Origin: Apostichopus japonicus
Lineage: Eukaryota; Echinodermata; Holothuroidea; Aspidochirotida; Stichopodidae
Direction: 5' to 3'
Assembly: GCF_037975245.1 (NCBI RefSeq)
Contig: NC_092575.1
Location: 885,001-945,000 of the forward strand
Length of the DNA stretch: 60,000 nucleotides
The notes beneath the pieces are model-generated. The model made no database searches, was not told the origin of the DNA, and was given only the letters and a program-made list of their open reading frames with translations. Numbering within the stretch: the first letter of the stretch is position 1; each line of letters opens with the position of its first letter. Position numbers and translations under genes: made by a program. Shown here piece after piece: positions 1 to 42,565 of the stretch.

Positions 1-766
1 TATGTAAAGGCATAGCCTCCGATAATAATTTGGCAAATTCGACTCTTTTCCACTTTTTGATAGAAACCCCACAACTGCTACTCATCCAAGATATAAGGTT
101 TGTTTTCTTTGTCCTTATTCGTGAAATAGTATTGTTAAAATCCAGGACTGAATCAATCCGAGGAACATAGTTTCCATAAGGAACATAGAAATCTGACGTA
201 GAGTGGTATGTGAAAGATAAATGATAAGTGTTAGCTCTAAATTTCTTAGGTGGAGATAAATGCTCGTGTGTTGTTAAGGCACTCTCACGTGAAGCAAATA
301 TCCACTTTTGTCGAGGGCCTCGATTTTCTCTGAGTTTCTGCCATCCTGCTTTGGTTATCCGCCCCCTGTACGACAAGACGAAGATAAGGCAATCGGCGAT
401 CGTTGTGTTCTGAAAATCGTCATCAAATTCCAAAGCTTCTACAGAAATCGAATGATCTTGGCAAGAACACTCGAAAGGAGGGTAAAACGGCCAAAAGTTT
501 CGATAACCGATGAAAATGAAATGTTTTCTGTTTGAGGAAGAGAAGTTGGTTGACAGTAAACTGTCAGCGCGGTTTACGGCGAACGATTCATCGCTTACTT
601 TTATATCAAATCTTTGTTGTTGATCTCGACGATTTTGCTCGAGGTCCTGAATCTCGGTTCGTCTCAGTTTTAAAGTAATATCAATAATAAAGAGAAAGCA
701 CAAATTGAAAACTAAGAGTTTGAGAAGAAATATTTTAATGTTTACAATAAATGTTTGTAATGCCAT
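1..766 (-). CDS. Alpha-1,3-fucosyltransferase-like (GT10), 3' end outside window
   Basis: Type II Golgi glycosyltransferase expected to move fucose from GDP-fucose onto N-acetylglucosamine-type acceptors. The frame starts at ATG 766-764, the first Met after an in-frame TGA at 856-854, and is open for 255 codons to the window edge. Visible: short basic/hydrophobic start, one membrane anchor at about residues 12-32, a polar stem with Asn74-Phe-Ser and Asn120-Thr-Thr glycosylation sequons, then GT10 landmarks: W-x-x-L-R at 142-146, RGPRQKWIFASRES at 149-162, a T-Y-H-x-x-S-D-x-x-x-P-Y-G block ending at 198, and a K-x-N-L-I-S-W-M-S-S-S-C block ending at 232. The family usually has Tyr-Arg-x-x-Ser-Asp and Glu-Ser-Pro; here they read Tyr-His and Glu-Ser-Ala. 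No intron is seen in this part. The GDP-fucose-binding C-terminal half lies to the left, so catalytic integrity cannot be judged. Family call firm, acceptor specificity unknown. Confidence 0.88.
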   Translation of the reverse strand, partial: MALQTFIVNIKIFLLKLLVFNLCFLFIIDITLKLRRTEIQDLEQNRRDQQQRFDIKVSDESFAVNRADSLLSTNFSSSNRKHFIFIGYRNFWPFYPPFECSCQDHSISVEALEFDDDFQNTTIADCLIFVLSYRGRITKAGWQKLRENRGPRQKWIFASRESALTTHEHLSPPKKFRANTYHLSFTYHSTSDFYVPYGNYVPRIDSVLDFNNTISRIRTKKTNLISWMSSSCGVSIKKWKRVEFAKLLSEAMPLH

Positions 767-1941
767 GTCATATGGTTGCCTCCTTTGTATCTCGGTTATA
801 TCCAATATTTTAAAAGTTTCATGAAAAGTATCGGAATGTTTAAGACCGCGTATTCATCATTAGCACCGCATTATAATTCAATTAATTCAATAAATTTCTC
901 CCAAAATAAATACTTCCAAAATCGTGATATATTTTCCGTCGCGTGTTGCTTCTCTGAAGACAAAGCGTTAAATTAAACTCGATCAAGTCAATTTAGCTTA
1001 AGAAAGAAATTTATTTCTATTTGAAAATGATTTGGTATGTTGATATTGCTCTTCTTAGTGGAAGTATAAATCCAGTTAAAGTAAAAGTTGCCTACTGCAG
1101 TTATCCCTTTGCTCTTCAGGGAGGGGGGGGGGGGGGGCGGGAAAGTTACAAAACTTGTTAATGGGAGAGCTGAGTCATTTCAAACTTTAAATTTTAGAGA
1201 AATGGAAAATATTTCCATGTATCCATTCATGAACTGCTCCGAAAATATCGTTACGTGATACTTGCATCCTCACATCACACAGATGAAGTTTATTACGCAC
1301 TGCTCAAATTTCAATTGTTTCCATTATCATCAGTTTTAGATAATATTCCTGCAGCCGTATCTTGATCCATATATCCTTTGGATTTCAATGCGACAGGGAT
1401 TGGCTTTCCTTTCCGATTAAGCCGAAAACACAAAGTGTGATTTCTACGGCTTGACATCAAGGTTCATTTAAGAGATTTCTTAAGTTGAAACCGAAAATAA
1501 TTATGTACCCGACTTCTGGAAATGTATTCGAATCCCTCCATATACATCAACTTAAAGATCGCGTAAATTATCAATATATAATACCGTCAGTTTATCCAAA
1601 AGATATATCAACTATGCCTTCGTTCCAAGCTCAAATTCACGACGGAAAGTATACTGTAATTTCATAACGAGGTAGCGCTGTACTTTAATAAAGTACCTAA
1701 TATCAAACATTTGTTGATGAGACCGCGTAATTTGGGTAACAGATTTTCATATCCGCTAAATGTCAAATGCTAAACGGCTCTCCCACGCTTCTCGAAAAAA
1801 AAAAAAATGAGAAACAACTACGGATGCCCAAAGTGCATTTTGCTCACTCGCTGTATAGGACAAGAGTTTAAACTGTTTGGAAAGCAAACATATGTATAGA
1901 AATAACTGTATTTATCTACAGCATACCTTTGTACCACTTAG
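767..1941. other. Noncoding upstream of the fucosyltransferase
   Basis: Presumably the promoter and 5' UTR of the fucosyltransferase, though I see no clear TATA box. It contains a 15-G homopolymer at about 1123-1137. No convincing coding signal was seen on either strand. Confidence 0.5.
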
Positions 1942-2760
1942 CTATACAAATATTACTATACATTACTATACGACAATTACTATACGAATATTACTATACA
2001 TTGCTATACGAATTTTACTATACAAAACTATACGAATATTACTGTACATTACTATACCAATATTACTATACATTACTATACCAATATTACTGTACGTTGC
2101 TATACGTATATTACTCTACATTACTATACGAATATTACTATGCAAAGCTATACGAATATTACTATACATTACTATACGAATATTACTATGCAAAGCTATA
2201 CGAATATTACTATACATTACTATACCAATATTACGATGCAAAACTATACCAATATTACTATACATTATACTATACCAATATTACTATACATTACTATACG
2301 AATATTACTATACATTATACTATACCAATATTACTATACATTATACTATACCAATATTACTATACATTACTATACGAATATAACTATACATTACTATACC
2401 AATATTACTGTACGTTGCTATACGTATATTACTCTACATTACTATACGAATATTACTATGCAAAGCTATACGAATATTACTATACATTACTATACCAATA
2501 TTACGATGCAAAACTATACCAATATTACTATACATTATACTATACCAATATTACTATACATTACTATACGAATATTACTATACATTATACTATACCAATA
2601 TTACTATACATTACTATACCAATATTACTATACATTACTATACGAATATTACGATGCAAAACTATACCAATATTACTATACATTATACTATACCAATATT
2701 ACTATACATTACTCTACGTTTATTACTATACGAATTTAGCTATCAAATCATTATACGAAC
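1942..2760. repeat. ATTACTATAC minisatellite with higher-order structure
   Basis: About 0.8 kb of tandem units built from the words ATTACTATAC, AATATT, CGAAT and CCAAT, unit about 24-27 bp. Variant units (TGTACGTTGC, ATGCAAAGC, ACGATGCAAA) recur in the same order. For example TGTACGTTGC is at 2091-2100 and again at 2409-2418, so a composite block of about 318 bp has been duplicated. The plus strand has few stops in any frame, giving long Tyr/Ile/Thr-rich open frames that are repeat artefacts. Confidence 0.95.
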
Positions 2761-4061
2761 GTTAGTGGTTGTCTGACCTATAACATATACGCCCAAAGCT
2801 ATTTTATAGGTGATGTTGTAATTGTGATGGAGTCTTTTTTGAAAGTAGCTATTTTATATCCAACTATACTGGACGGCTAATCTATTGTTTTGTTTATTCT
2901 TTTACATAACTCGAAATTTGTATGAAATTTGTATTAATGTAAAAATTCAAAGGTTGTTTGACAAAGACACCCTTACACTGAAACATACCTAAATAACTTC
3001 TAAAGTACAAGGAAATATTATTCAACATAATTGATTGAAGAGAGAAATTCCAAAAACATTGTTTCTATTCACTTTTTTCATTCTATTTTTATATATACAA
3101 GTTACGGTAAGGAAAATACGTGATTGGAATTTATCAAAGCTCAATGAATCCCTTGGCAACCGTAGGTCTAGTTGGCTGCTAGCTTTGCCTGCCCGACAAA
3201 CATGGTTGATGAACTCCTTTTTCCCTCATAAACACAAAAAGTCCCTCCAAGGATAGGTAAATATTATACCGGATTTTATGGTCATAACTTTACCGCAATG
3301 ATTACAACGAATTGTTTTGATTTGAACTTGACTCACTGACTCACAGGTCACTACATAACTTCCGTTCTTAAGCAAAGCACAATCATCATACGAGACGGTA
3401 TAAGGTAAAAGACTTACGGTCTTAGCGAGCTATTCATCAAAAATAAAAAAATAAAGTGTAAGGGAGGTATTAGTACATTAGATAGGAATATTTTAATTGC
3501 CATCGTGAAAACCTATACAACAAAGCAATGGTACAAGCAGAAGTCAAAATACGAAACCAATTGTTTTCATAGCGATGGACTGACAATGTCCATCTCTTAC
3601 TGTAAAAAGTAGAGTTTTGACTGACTGTCTGTACGTATACGAGTTAGTATGTAATTAACAGTGCCTATGGGTGATAGTGATCAGCTTAGAGATTACACTT
3701 CATGTTATATGTTAGCAGCTGTCGCCACACTGTTCCTGAATACAAGAAGCCCATGCAAAAATATAGTTTCCTTTCCGTCTAGCATTACTTACTTCGATCG
3801 GTATCTATGGTGGTTGCTTGCATTGTTTCCGTGATGACAACATAATCCTGTATTCATATTGACATTAGGCGAGAAGTCTAATACAGGAAACTCTCATTGT
3901 AATTCAATTGCAATGAATGACGTGAAAATAGCTATTTGGTAACTTGTGCACCAAACTTACAATAAGCGAGTATTAAGATCATGTGTCACTCTAATATGTC
4001 TATGGAAATATTGCAAATATAAATTAAATGGTCGACAATGGATCATTACAAAACGTCATAT

Positions 4062-4124
<63 letters not shown>

Positions 4125-5319
4125 CGTCATGATCACATTGATATAGTCTCGGTGTTAATGGATTGGGTTGAGGGTGGACCAGGGTTTATCTTGGATGTAT
4201 TTTCTTACATAGTAGTCTAATCCTAACCGTCCTGATGTATGTTAGTACGTAAATGTTTGACCACCAAGTCGGTAAGTAAACCCGTCTTTTCAACGTAGTA
4301 AGAACTCGAAAGATGTATTATGTACCCCGTTCCAGACATGGTGGTTGCAGTTCACATGAAGCTATGTCGAACTGAGATCCGGGTCAACGCACTGAACTTC
4401 ATAAATCCTTAAAATGAGACCAGTTGCTTTTAAATAAATATGACTACGTCATTTCATCTCTCGGTAACCCAAACCAGAGAGCTATTGCAAGAAGAGGAAG
4501 AAGTGCAAATTGATTTCGGAAGGAAGGCTTACAGACTAGCCCGCATCGCCTACAGATGTGGCCAAATATAATATATTTGATGAATTACAACCACATTATT
4601 TCCTACTTTGAATGGGGTATTGAAGGAAACCCCCCCCCCCCACACCCCCTTCAAATGTGTGTGTTCGTTGGTGTACGCTTGTGTATATATCCTGTTAGAC
4701 TATAGCATTACCAATATTTAAGCACTATGATCATAAACTGAGCTTCATGTATATAGTATGTACGGAATATATAGATTGGAATTGGATATTTACAAAATAT
4801 TCTTGTTATGGTAATTCATATAAACATATTTAACGTCGATCTGCCAGAATTTACGAAGAAAACCGGAAAAAATGAGATTGAACAGCCATTTGGGAAGGAA
4901 TCAAGTTTGAAGTTTCAAATTATGGCAAAAGGGATGAATGGAAATGATTTGTTTCTTTTTCCATCATTCATTCCTTTGTTTGAAAGTTTTTCAGTCTTTG
5001 AGATCGATTGACTCTGGGACCCCACCAAAGAGGAAACATTATGAATACTTGAATCTGATTGACGTTAGAAAGTTGCAAATAGCTAAACATATATTTACAC
5101 CAATGGAAGTAACTGCAATAGATGCCTGGAATGCAACAACTTCGAACATCTACAGAAAGAACAGGTCTATTTTAAGAGTGAAAGACGAGCTTATGCTAAA
5201 CTGAATATCCAACATTTGAATGTATATTAAACAAATTGTGCAATGAGCGTAACATTAAGGTTTCAACTGTGTATTTGTATATAGGGAATTGCTATCACAG
5301 ACTGAAATGTCAAATGCGC
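2761..5319. other. Noncoding DNA, no recognised gene
   Basis: AT-rich sequence with one (AT)n array. A C-run near 4631-4640 is the only other low-complexity tract. Small open frames (43 codons at 4440-4571; 67 and 88 codons between 4808 and 5204) resemble no protein family I recognise and have no splice context. Confidence 0.5.
4066..4122. repeat. (AT)n microsatellite
   Basis: Nearly pure alternating A and T for about 57 bp. Confidence 0.97.
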
Positions 5320-6030
5320 ACTTATTAGTACCTCCCAACATAGCATGCTATAGTTAGTACTTATAATCAATACCTCGCCATATAGTATAGCATAGCATGT
5401 ACTCATTATCAGTATCTCTCCTTCTTGCATGCTATATAAGAAATATTCAAAATCCGACTAAAGCATGCATATATAACAATTGCTCATTACCAGTACTTCC
5501 CAATGTAGCATACTATAACAAGTGGTCATAATCAGTACCTCCATATATAGCATAGAATAGCATGTGCTCATTATCAGTACCTCCCAATATAGCATATGCT
5601 CATAATCAGAACCTCCCAATATAGCTTAGTATAACATGTGTTCATAATCAGTACTTCCCAATATAGCATAGTATAGCATATGCTCATAATCAGTACCTCC
5701 CAATATAGTATATTATAACCTGTGTTAATAATCAGTACCTCCCAATATAGCATAGTATAGCAAGTGCTCATTATCAGTACCTCCTAATATAGCATAGTAG
5801 CCTATTGCAAGTGCTCATTATCAGTACCTCCCGATATAGCATAATATAGCAAGTGCTTATAATCAGTACGTCCAAGTATATATAGCATAGTATCGCATGT
5901 GCTCGTTATCAGTACCTCCTAATATAGCATAGTATAGCAAGAGCTCATTATCTGTATACCTCCTATATAGCAAAGTATAACATGTGCTAATTATGAGTAT
6001 CTCTCAATATAGCATAGTATAGCAAGTGTA
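5320..6030. repeat. 41-42 bp minisatellite (CAGTACCTCCCAATATAGCA)
   Basis: Roughly 15 diverged tandem units, each containing GCTCATTATCAGTACCTCC followed by AATATAGCATAGTATAGCA. A 42-bp unit is 14 codons, so the minus strand gives a fake repetitive protein. There are no unique spacers between units, so it is a minisatellite. Confidence 0.93.
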
Positions 6031-6599
6031 ATTTTCTGTCTATAACACACTTTAGACCTTGAAGTATAAAGCCTTAGCCGTGCTAAAGTTAATTTTGTTC
6101 GGATTAGATTTCATGCCTTGTTAGGTATACCAGTACTATGGTTAATAGCGTCCATTATTATCCACCATGCTGCAGTGAACCCAATGATACGCACGGGATG
6201 TTTATAGATTAAGCATTTCGTCACACTTTTTGCTTTATTATTCTTGGGCGTTAATATGCGCTCGGTGTTTCCTCTATGAGACAGTAAACCATTAAATGTG
6301 TTTATTTTTTATTCTGAAATTACGGACTGGATTAGGATACATAATAACCGTCTTCTATATCGGAGACTATTGGCAAATGAATACGTCTGTAACCCTCGCA
6401 CGAGGGGCGAGCCACTCCTGGCATATAGTGTACATATAGCAACTAGGAATATACATGTACATATACGGAGCTAAAGAGTGATATGTACTATGCAAAGAAG
6501 ATAACTTGGATCTAAACCATATTTGACTACACTCCAGTTACTAGGGCAATCAAGTAGCTATCGCATGTTGTAATGATCTGTAATAACTCTATAAAGTTT

Positions 6600-7010
6600 A
6601 AAATAGAGCCATTTCCTAACTCTCATCCCCTCAATCACTCCCCTCCACTCCCACAGCCAATACAAGCAAACCTAACCATCTTGTTTGGCCTACACATTAC
6701 AGGGATGCTGAGCAAATCATCCTCTGCAAACTCCACAAACCAAGAGAGGACAGTCCAAACATGGTCATTGGTCTATGTGATGGAGATGATTGTGGTGAAC
6801 ATCTTTTCCACGCATCCTTACCCCCCCCTCCTTACCCCACCTCCTTACCCCACCCCTCAAAACCAGTAGAATGAAACCCAACCATCACCATTTGTCTGTG
6901 TGATGGAAACGTTTTTGTGATGGCCAGCTTTTCCTCACCTCCTTACCTCACCTATCGCAAACAGTAAAAGTAAACTCAAACATCATAATTGGTCTCTGTG
7001 GCAGGAGGGT
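6600..7010. repeat. Diverged tandem repeat, about 110-130 bp unit
   Basis: Three degraded copies share a word like TTGGTCTATGTGATGG followed by a C-rich block of TCCTTACCCC and an AAACC-type segment. Divergence is high, so the boundaries are approximate. Confidence 0.6.
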
Positions 7011-7124
7011 AGGAAGCTTCCAAAAAGTGTTTGGCAGGGAACACCATCAGAGGGGCACTTTCTCATTCCACAACCACCACTCGATATGCTATTAACCGAA
7101 ACACACCGGCCATATCACTTAAAT

Positions 7125-7272
<148 letters not shown>

Positions 7273-8265
7273 TGTGTTAGTATGCTATCAATACTATTGA
7301 TTGAGATTGTTTATTGTAAACCGTGCTACAAAAAGATATGGGATGCCATTTTAAAATTAGCATGTACAGACTAAAAATAAATAATTAAAATAAAATATTA
7401 TTATTAAGAAAGGCTGCAGATATCCAAAAGACAGTTCTTCATCAAAGGGGCACATTTTATTTGCCAGTAGGGCACATTTGCTAGTTTGGAAAAAAGTGGG
7501 GGCACGTGCCCCCAGTTCCCCCGGCTCCTACCCCTGCTACAGTGCACGGTGTGGAATATAAAATGTGACTGTCTTTGTGCAGAGTATTACAGAGATGTCG
7601 TCTAACATGTAAGAACCACTAACGTTGGTTTTACAATAAACTAGGCCATTGGCATTTCCATTGACCTTATTTCAATTAAATAGCTTAAATTTAGACACAG
7701 CAGATCTGTAATCGAGGAAATTCGCGAAGATCAAATTTCTAAACTTTAGACCCCTTTATTGAATTTTAAGCTTTTTCTGAAAATGAAGGATTTAGTAATG
7801 AATAATATGCCAGCAAATAAACCTATCAATTATTTCACGGTTATTGATACCGAGTTTACTTTCAATTACCGGTTAATATTATGGATAAGTCGTCTGTACT
7901 TTGGTAAGTTAACGTAAACATGTGTTATATTTGCTACAGTTTCCATCAATATGGTTTAGGCATTTAATGCAAAGTGCAGTTTTTCTTTCGTGTGACCCAC
8001 TGTTCTGTTCTGGCTTAAGAGCAAATCAATGGTTTAAAAACTGATTAGTCATCTTGGATGTGCATGCATTCAATTTCAACTTTAGAAAGCCACGACTAAT
8101 TTGGTTTACCCCGTCCTAAATATAAAGCGACACGTACACACTATACAATATCATTCACTCCAATGGCTGTACCCTCCTTCTTCGTTTACGTTGGGTATTT
8201 ACAAAGAAAGTGAGCAAAATACATCAAGAACCATGGCTGATTACTCAGGAATATAATAAGATTCG
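7273..8265. other. Noncoding DNA, nothing recognised
   Basis: AT-rich unique-looking sequence without splice-bounded open frames or RNA-gene signals. Confidence 0.45.
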
Positions 8266-8530
8266 GGGGTTGGGGTTGAGAGACTGGGGCCGGGGTATTG
8301 GTTAGGTTAAAATCTGGGGTAAGGGGTGGGAGTTGGGGTTGGATAGGGTAAGGGGTGGGAGTTGGGCTGGGAGTTGGGAAGGGTAGGGTAAAATTTGGGG
8401 TTACGGGTTGGGTGTTGGTTAGGGTAAACTATGCATGGGGTCGGGGGTTGGGGGTTGGGGGATTGGTTAGGGTAAAATCTGGTCATGGGGGTTGGGTGGG
8501 GGTTGCGTGGGGGGGTGGGTGTTGGTGAGG
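8266..8530 (+). repeat. G-rich degenerate array (TTGGGG / GGTTAGGGTAAAATCTGG)
   Basis: About 265 bp in which GGGTTGGGGTTGG and GGTTAGGGTAAAATCTGG words alternate on the plus strand. Many runs of three or more G make G-quadruplex formation possible. TTAGGG words occur, but the array is irregular and interstitial, so it is not a telomere. Confidence 0.85.
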
Positions 8531-11500
8531 GAACATGAGCATCAAGTCCCCATAAACTGTCTGCAATAAAGTGCCGTGTATGTGAATATATTCCTGTTTA
8601 GGTCTTGTATCGTAACTGTGTTGAATGAATTTGTTTTGTATAATTATGACGTAAGATAAGAACATGAGTTCACCTATAAAGGCTGTACAATTCGCAAAAC
8701 AGAGACAACTTCAACCAGGTTAGAATTTAAGAGGAAGTTTAAAGCAGTTTCGATCTACTTTTCGGATCAAATTAATACACTAAACATTCCTCAAAATGCA
8801 CCATTATATATAGACTTACATATTCTAGGGAGGATGCTCCCAGAATCTTTTCATGTTAGCTCATTTCAACGACTGCAAAGATCAAACATAAACAACATTT
8901 GCCCAACATTCTTTCTATACGCATTTGAACTGTGTTATTTTGGAGAAAATTTGGAGGAAGTAAGATACATTTACCTTTATTTATTTATTCCTGCTTTAAT
9001 TTCTCATCTAGTTCGGAATATCTCCAATTTTTTTTTATAGCAGTTGAAAGAATTGATTTTTTAACTTATTTTCTTATAAATCGTCGGTTATTGATCGTAT
9101 TAATTTTATGAGTATGATTCCTATAGAATTAAAAACACAAACAACAAACCCCGAATGTTTCTTTAAATAGGTTATAACACGGAGGATAATAGCTCTGGAG
9201 TTATTCTGCAGTAATTCATCCGTCGTTAACCAAGAATAACTCAACGGAATATAAGTGAATGTACTGTTTAGAAATTCTTATACTAAGGTAATACACTGAT
9301 ATATTTTACACGGTCCGTTGAACATTTGCCTACTTTATTACCCTTATAAAGACTTTAAGGGACAAAATACTTTAACAACGTTTGTTCAACCATGCAAGAA
9401 GTATATAACTGATAGCCTTAATCCCAATGCAACTTTAAAATCAAGTCCAATAAACGTGATTTCTTTCCTGAAAGTCGTCAACCAAGAAATTAATAGGTTA
9501 TATATAATCTGTTATAACCTTCTTTTCCTGATATAATTGGTTTTATTTTTTATATTATTTTCTGATACAATTTATTCGCAAGTTTTATATTCAAGCAAAT
9601 AAAAGAACGCCCTTTGGTTCAGTGATAATTATTTCCCTTTCCCACCAGTTGATCTATAACTTAATCCCACTTGCGCGCGTATACGATAGTTTATATTATA
9701 TGCCATGCACAGGGTTACAATACTATTAAAGATTGCAATACCCAGTGGGTGTTTGGCGCCATCTGCATGGCAACTATTTTTTACTCCTTCCAGTCGGTTG
9801 ACCAATATCGAAATAAATCATTATGGATGATATTTATCTCGATAAATAGGTCACCTAGTCTAAATATGGTAGATTTGTACGTATAACATATATTGATATT
9901 GTGATGTTCTTTCGTTCTTTTTTTAGAAATGTGTTACTTGACCAGGTACATTGGTGGGAGAATAAAAACACAGCTTGAGTTAACTTGTAACTCATTCTGC
10001 AACCAACCCCCCCCCCCTCTCCTACTCTAACCACCCAAGCTACCTATGTTGTCACGAAAACAGTGTTGTGATACTTCTATCGATATACCATGAAACAGTG
10101 TAACACACTACCTTGCTGTATCACTATGTTGTGGTATAAAGTGTAACTCCTAATTTATCATTTATTTGTTCCAACGAGGGATGTCCATTGGAATTGTCAC
10201 GTCATGTTTCAGGCACTGATTAACACGTTGTGTATATATTACAGTGTCTATGTAAGACCTGTCGGCGAATATTGCTGACAGATTCAAAACAAAAAAGAAA
10301 ATCAAATATTTTCAGCTCAATAATCCGCTGATTTCCGAAAGGATTTAGAAGAAAAAGCTAATTGACAAAAGAATGAAACAATACTACAGACAAATATCAC
10401 TTCTCAGTACCAACCTTAAAAGGTCAGTTTGAGAAACCTTTGTCTTTTATTTAGAAGCAAATTTCTCAAATAGCTTATACTTCTTCATATGTGTTAATCT
10501 TCCTCGGGATCTATATAGCCCATGTAATATGTGAAATAACATTGATTTTACGTAGTATGTGGGTACAGTAGAGCTCGAATACCTTAATCTCTTCATCTAA
10601 ATGTCCTTCCTGAAATTTAGTCTTCATTTATCAATGTTTCTGTTTATGATTGCGAATTAACTGAAGTAAAGGTACTGTACCATTACATCCAATTGGTCGG
10701 TCCTCTGACCAATGAACTCAAGGTTTGTCTCTTGTTTTAGACTCGCAAAGAATTATTTCCATTTTATGTTTGTCATAGACAGATGCCCTTCTGTAAAGCC
10801 CAAAGTCATCGTTTTAAATATAGTAACCAGCGGTGGATCCAAAGATCAGTATCGACAAGTATCGATATATACCGACATACACAGCTGAGAAAATATCGGC
10901 GACAGGAATGTCCTAGAGCGAACCGTGTTAAATGTCTCGAAAAAATATATATGTTTGTGGGGTTTTTCTTTAGTGCAACAAAAAGATAAAAGAAATAAAA
11001 GGGTAAGGCCCACACTCGGTCACCCCCCCCCCCCCCCGCCTTGGAATTGCGGGGATAGGTGGTTTCACCATCTCCTGGTGATGTGATATTTTGCATACAC
11101 CTATACCAATTAGATATATGGGGAAATGCAAATGACAGAAAAATAATCCGGAGTAAAATATTAAAAGATCTACATTTTCAATTTCTCCCTTTCTTTCTTT
11201 CAATACATGAAATATATGCAATGGTCTGTTTATTAAACTTTTTTTGTCTTTTTTTGCAGTTGACAAATTTGATTTATGTTCGTTCAATTTTTGTAATATC
11301 ATTCATTACTTTCCGGACAAGTGGTGGGATACATTTGTAAGTCTGTATTCATCATACTGGTTGATCGTGGCATTCATCCCGAGGGGAGGGCGGTACAATA
11401 AATCTTCATGCCAAAGTATTATGCTGACTATACAAATTTATCAAAACGTATTTTTTGAGACAAGAAAAAGGAGTAACAGTGATGGTTGTCATGGTAATAT

Positions 11501-12486
11501 TTAAATATGAATATGACAGTTATGATTCATAAACCTTTCAGTTCACGATGATAGAGACGGGCAAATTGATGGAGAAAGATTGAAAATCATAAGAAAAATG
11601 TTGACAATTTTTTTATTGAAAAAAAAAATCATTTTAATAATTTTAAAAACCAACTCGAGGCAAATTTTAATGTGTTTGGTCATAAAGAGAGAAAGTGATT
11701 GATTGGGAAGCCTTGCCAAAGACCTTTTTTTGGGAATCTTTTAGCACCTTTTAAATTATTTTAGTCAGTTTTAATTGGGCTGTTATTAAAAATTGTAATC
11801 ACGAATATATTGTCTGTTTAAACTGCTTTTGAGTAAAAAAAGGTGCAGTAGAGGTTACAATATATCATAAGGAGTTCACTTCATTATTGACACGATTTTG
11901 ACGTTTCTTTACATCCAAATTATTCTTTACCATTAATTCACTAAATACTCAAAATATACCCAAATTCTCATAGAACTAGTAAGGAATAAGACCAAGCCAC
12001 GTTCACTGCGGAATAAATTAATTAAACAAATATACCATACACTTGGTTTATGAAATGTAAATGTCGTATGATATTTATACGTTATGGAGAAGAGGTTCCT
12101 ATTGAACTCCACACATGCGCGTAACTTCATATTCATGTATTAAATTTCCACATTTTTCTTTAGGCTAACAACAGGTGTGATATTTCCTAAAGACTTTGTT
12201 ACGTTACGACGTAATGTTTCCTTTTGATATTTTCTTTTTACCTATAGATGGAAGACTTAAAAGAACACACCCATGTAACATATATCTTACAAAAAAAAGA
12301 AAGAAATATAGAAACAAAGAAAGCAAGAAACAGATATTTTAACAGAGATAAGAGAAAGGAGACATTAACCAGCGTGTTCAAAGCATTCCGTGTACTATTT
12401 GACGATGTTGACCTATGCCACAGCATGTAACGTTTACAGACTATATGCGAGGCTTAGTAATGTGCACAGGATTTCAAAGATAAGTA
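8531..12486. other. Noncoding DNA, no recognised gene
   Basis: AT-rich sequence of about 4 kb with short C or G runs (near 10008 and 11025-11038). The open frames of 60-110 codons lack homology I can recognise, splice context and domain-like composition. Confidence 0.45.
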
Positions 12487-12613
12487 TGAGGGGTGAGGGG
12501 TGAGGTGTGAGGTGTGAGGGGTGAGGGGTGAGGGGTGAGGGGTGAGGGGTGAGGGGTGAGGGGTGATGAGTGAGGGGTGATGGGTGAGGGGTGAGGGGTG
12601 ATGGGTGAGGGGC
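12487..12613 (+). repeat. (GGGGTGA)n minisatellite
   Basis: About 18 tandem heptamers GGGGTGA with GGTGTGA and GGGTGAT variants. It lies about 600 bp upstream of the mosaic-protein gene. Confidence 0.95.
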
Positions 12614-13208
12614 GCAAATAATATCGGTAAAAGTAGAAGGATTTTTCGCGCGTGCTTAATGTTTCTAATGTATACCTTATTTTGAGCAAATTTATGTTCT
12701 GTCACTGATTTTCAGTGCCAGAAATATTTTAGAAAGAGAGATGTGGGCACTCTGCTCTCACACCCCCTCCCTAGTGTTATAAAACATGACAAAAACTAAT
12801 TAAAACAGTTAATGCCTAAATGTACGTTTCAAAGGAAATTTTCATCTTACAACCAAATTACATAATCTTTTTTTCCCACTGATACTTGGACGCGCAACTC
12901 TCGCCAAAGAAGAAATTTAAAACCTAAATGCTTAACACTAAAGCCACGACAATTGTACTTTACTATCCAATCCTTGCAGGAGAAAAGACAAGAAAAGAAA
13001 ACTGTTCCCCAGGGTCCATGATTTTAATGCCAATATGTTGATTTTGGATGGTCATATTTATTTCACTAAAGAGGGTGTGGTACGATAGTAAATATTAGCA
13101 GGTGGTTACGACAGAAATAGTACAAAAGCTACCATCGAGAATGATGTTAGCACCAGAGCAGCTTGGTAATTATTACAATAAAACAGACATTTTGAAATTA
13201 AAAGTGAA
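12614..13208 (+). promoter_or_regulatory. Upstream region / probable 5' UTR of the mosaic-protein gene
   Basis: The 595 bp before the initiator ATG contain no other gene and should include the promoter and leader. I see no clear TATA element, and the transcription start cannot be placed from sequence. An upstream noncoding exon cannot be excluded. Confidence 0.35.
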
Positions 13209-42361
<29,153 letters not shown>

Positions 42362-42565
42362 TGTAGGAATCATTACTTCTCCTGATACGTAGCGAGTCAC
42401 ATTACTCCTGATCACCATGTTCTCCTTTACCTTCATCTGCACATATCAATGGTAGTAAATATATATATATAACTTACAAACTGCTGTGACAAATTTCTGT
42501 AGTATTCACATGATTCTCTTTGTCTACTGTAGTACATTGCTTCGTTTGCTTGCATGCTGAATAGG
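42362..42565. other. 204-bp convergent gap between two stop codons
   Basis: It separates the TAA of the mosaic gene from the TGA of TCHP. No AATAAA or ATTAAA occurs on either strand inside it; AGTAAA at 42453-42458 (plus) is the only variant I see. The nearest plus AATAAA is 42638-42643, and the nearest minus one corresponds to 42179-42184. Confidence 0.85.

Noticed and set aside
1877-2765. Long Tyr/Ile-rich proteins
   Set aside because: Open frames exist in all three plus frames only because the tandem unit lacks stop words.
4440-4571. 43-codon open frame with an acidic stretch
   Set aside because: Short, no recognisable family, no splice or neighbour support; chance cannot be excluded.
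4808-5204. Open frames of 67 and 88 codons
   Set aside because: Overlapping in different frames, no domain pattern, no splice signals in a gene-like arrangement.
5320-6030. CRISPR-like direct repeats
   Set aside because: Units abut without unique spacers, the copies are diverged and the genome is eukaryotic; it is a minisatellite.
8266-8530. Telomeric repeat
   Set aside because: TTAGGG words are scattered in an irregular G-rich array flanked by ordinary sequence on both sides.
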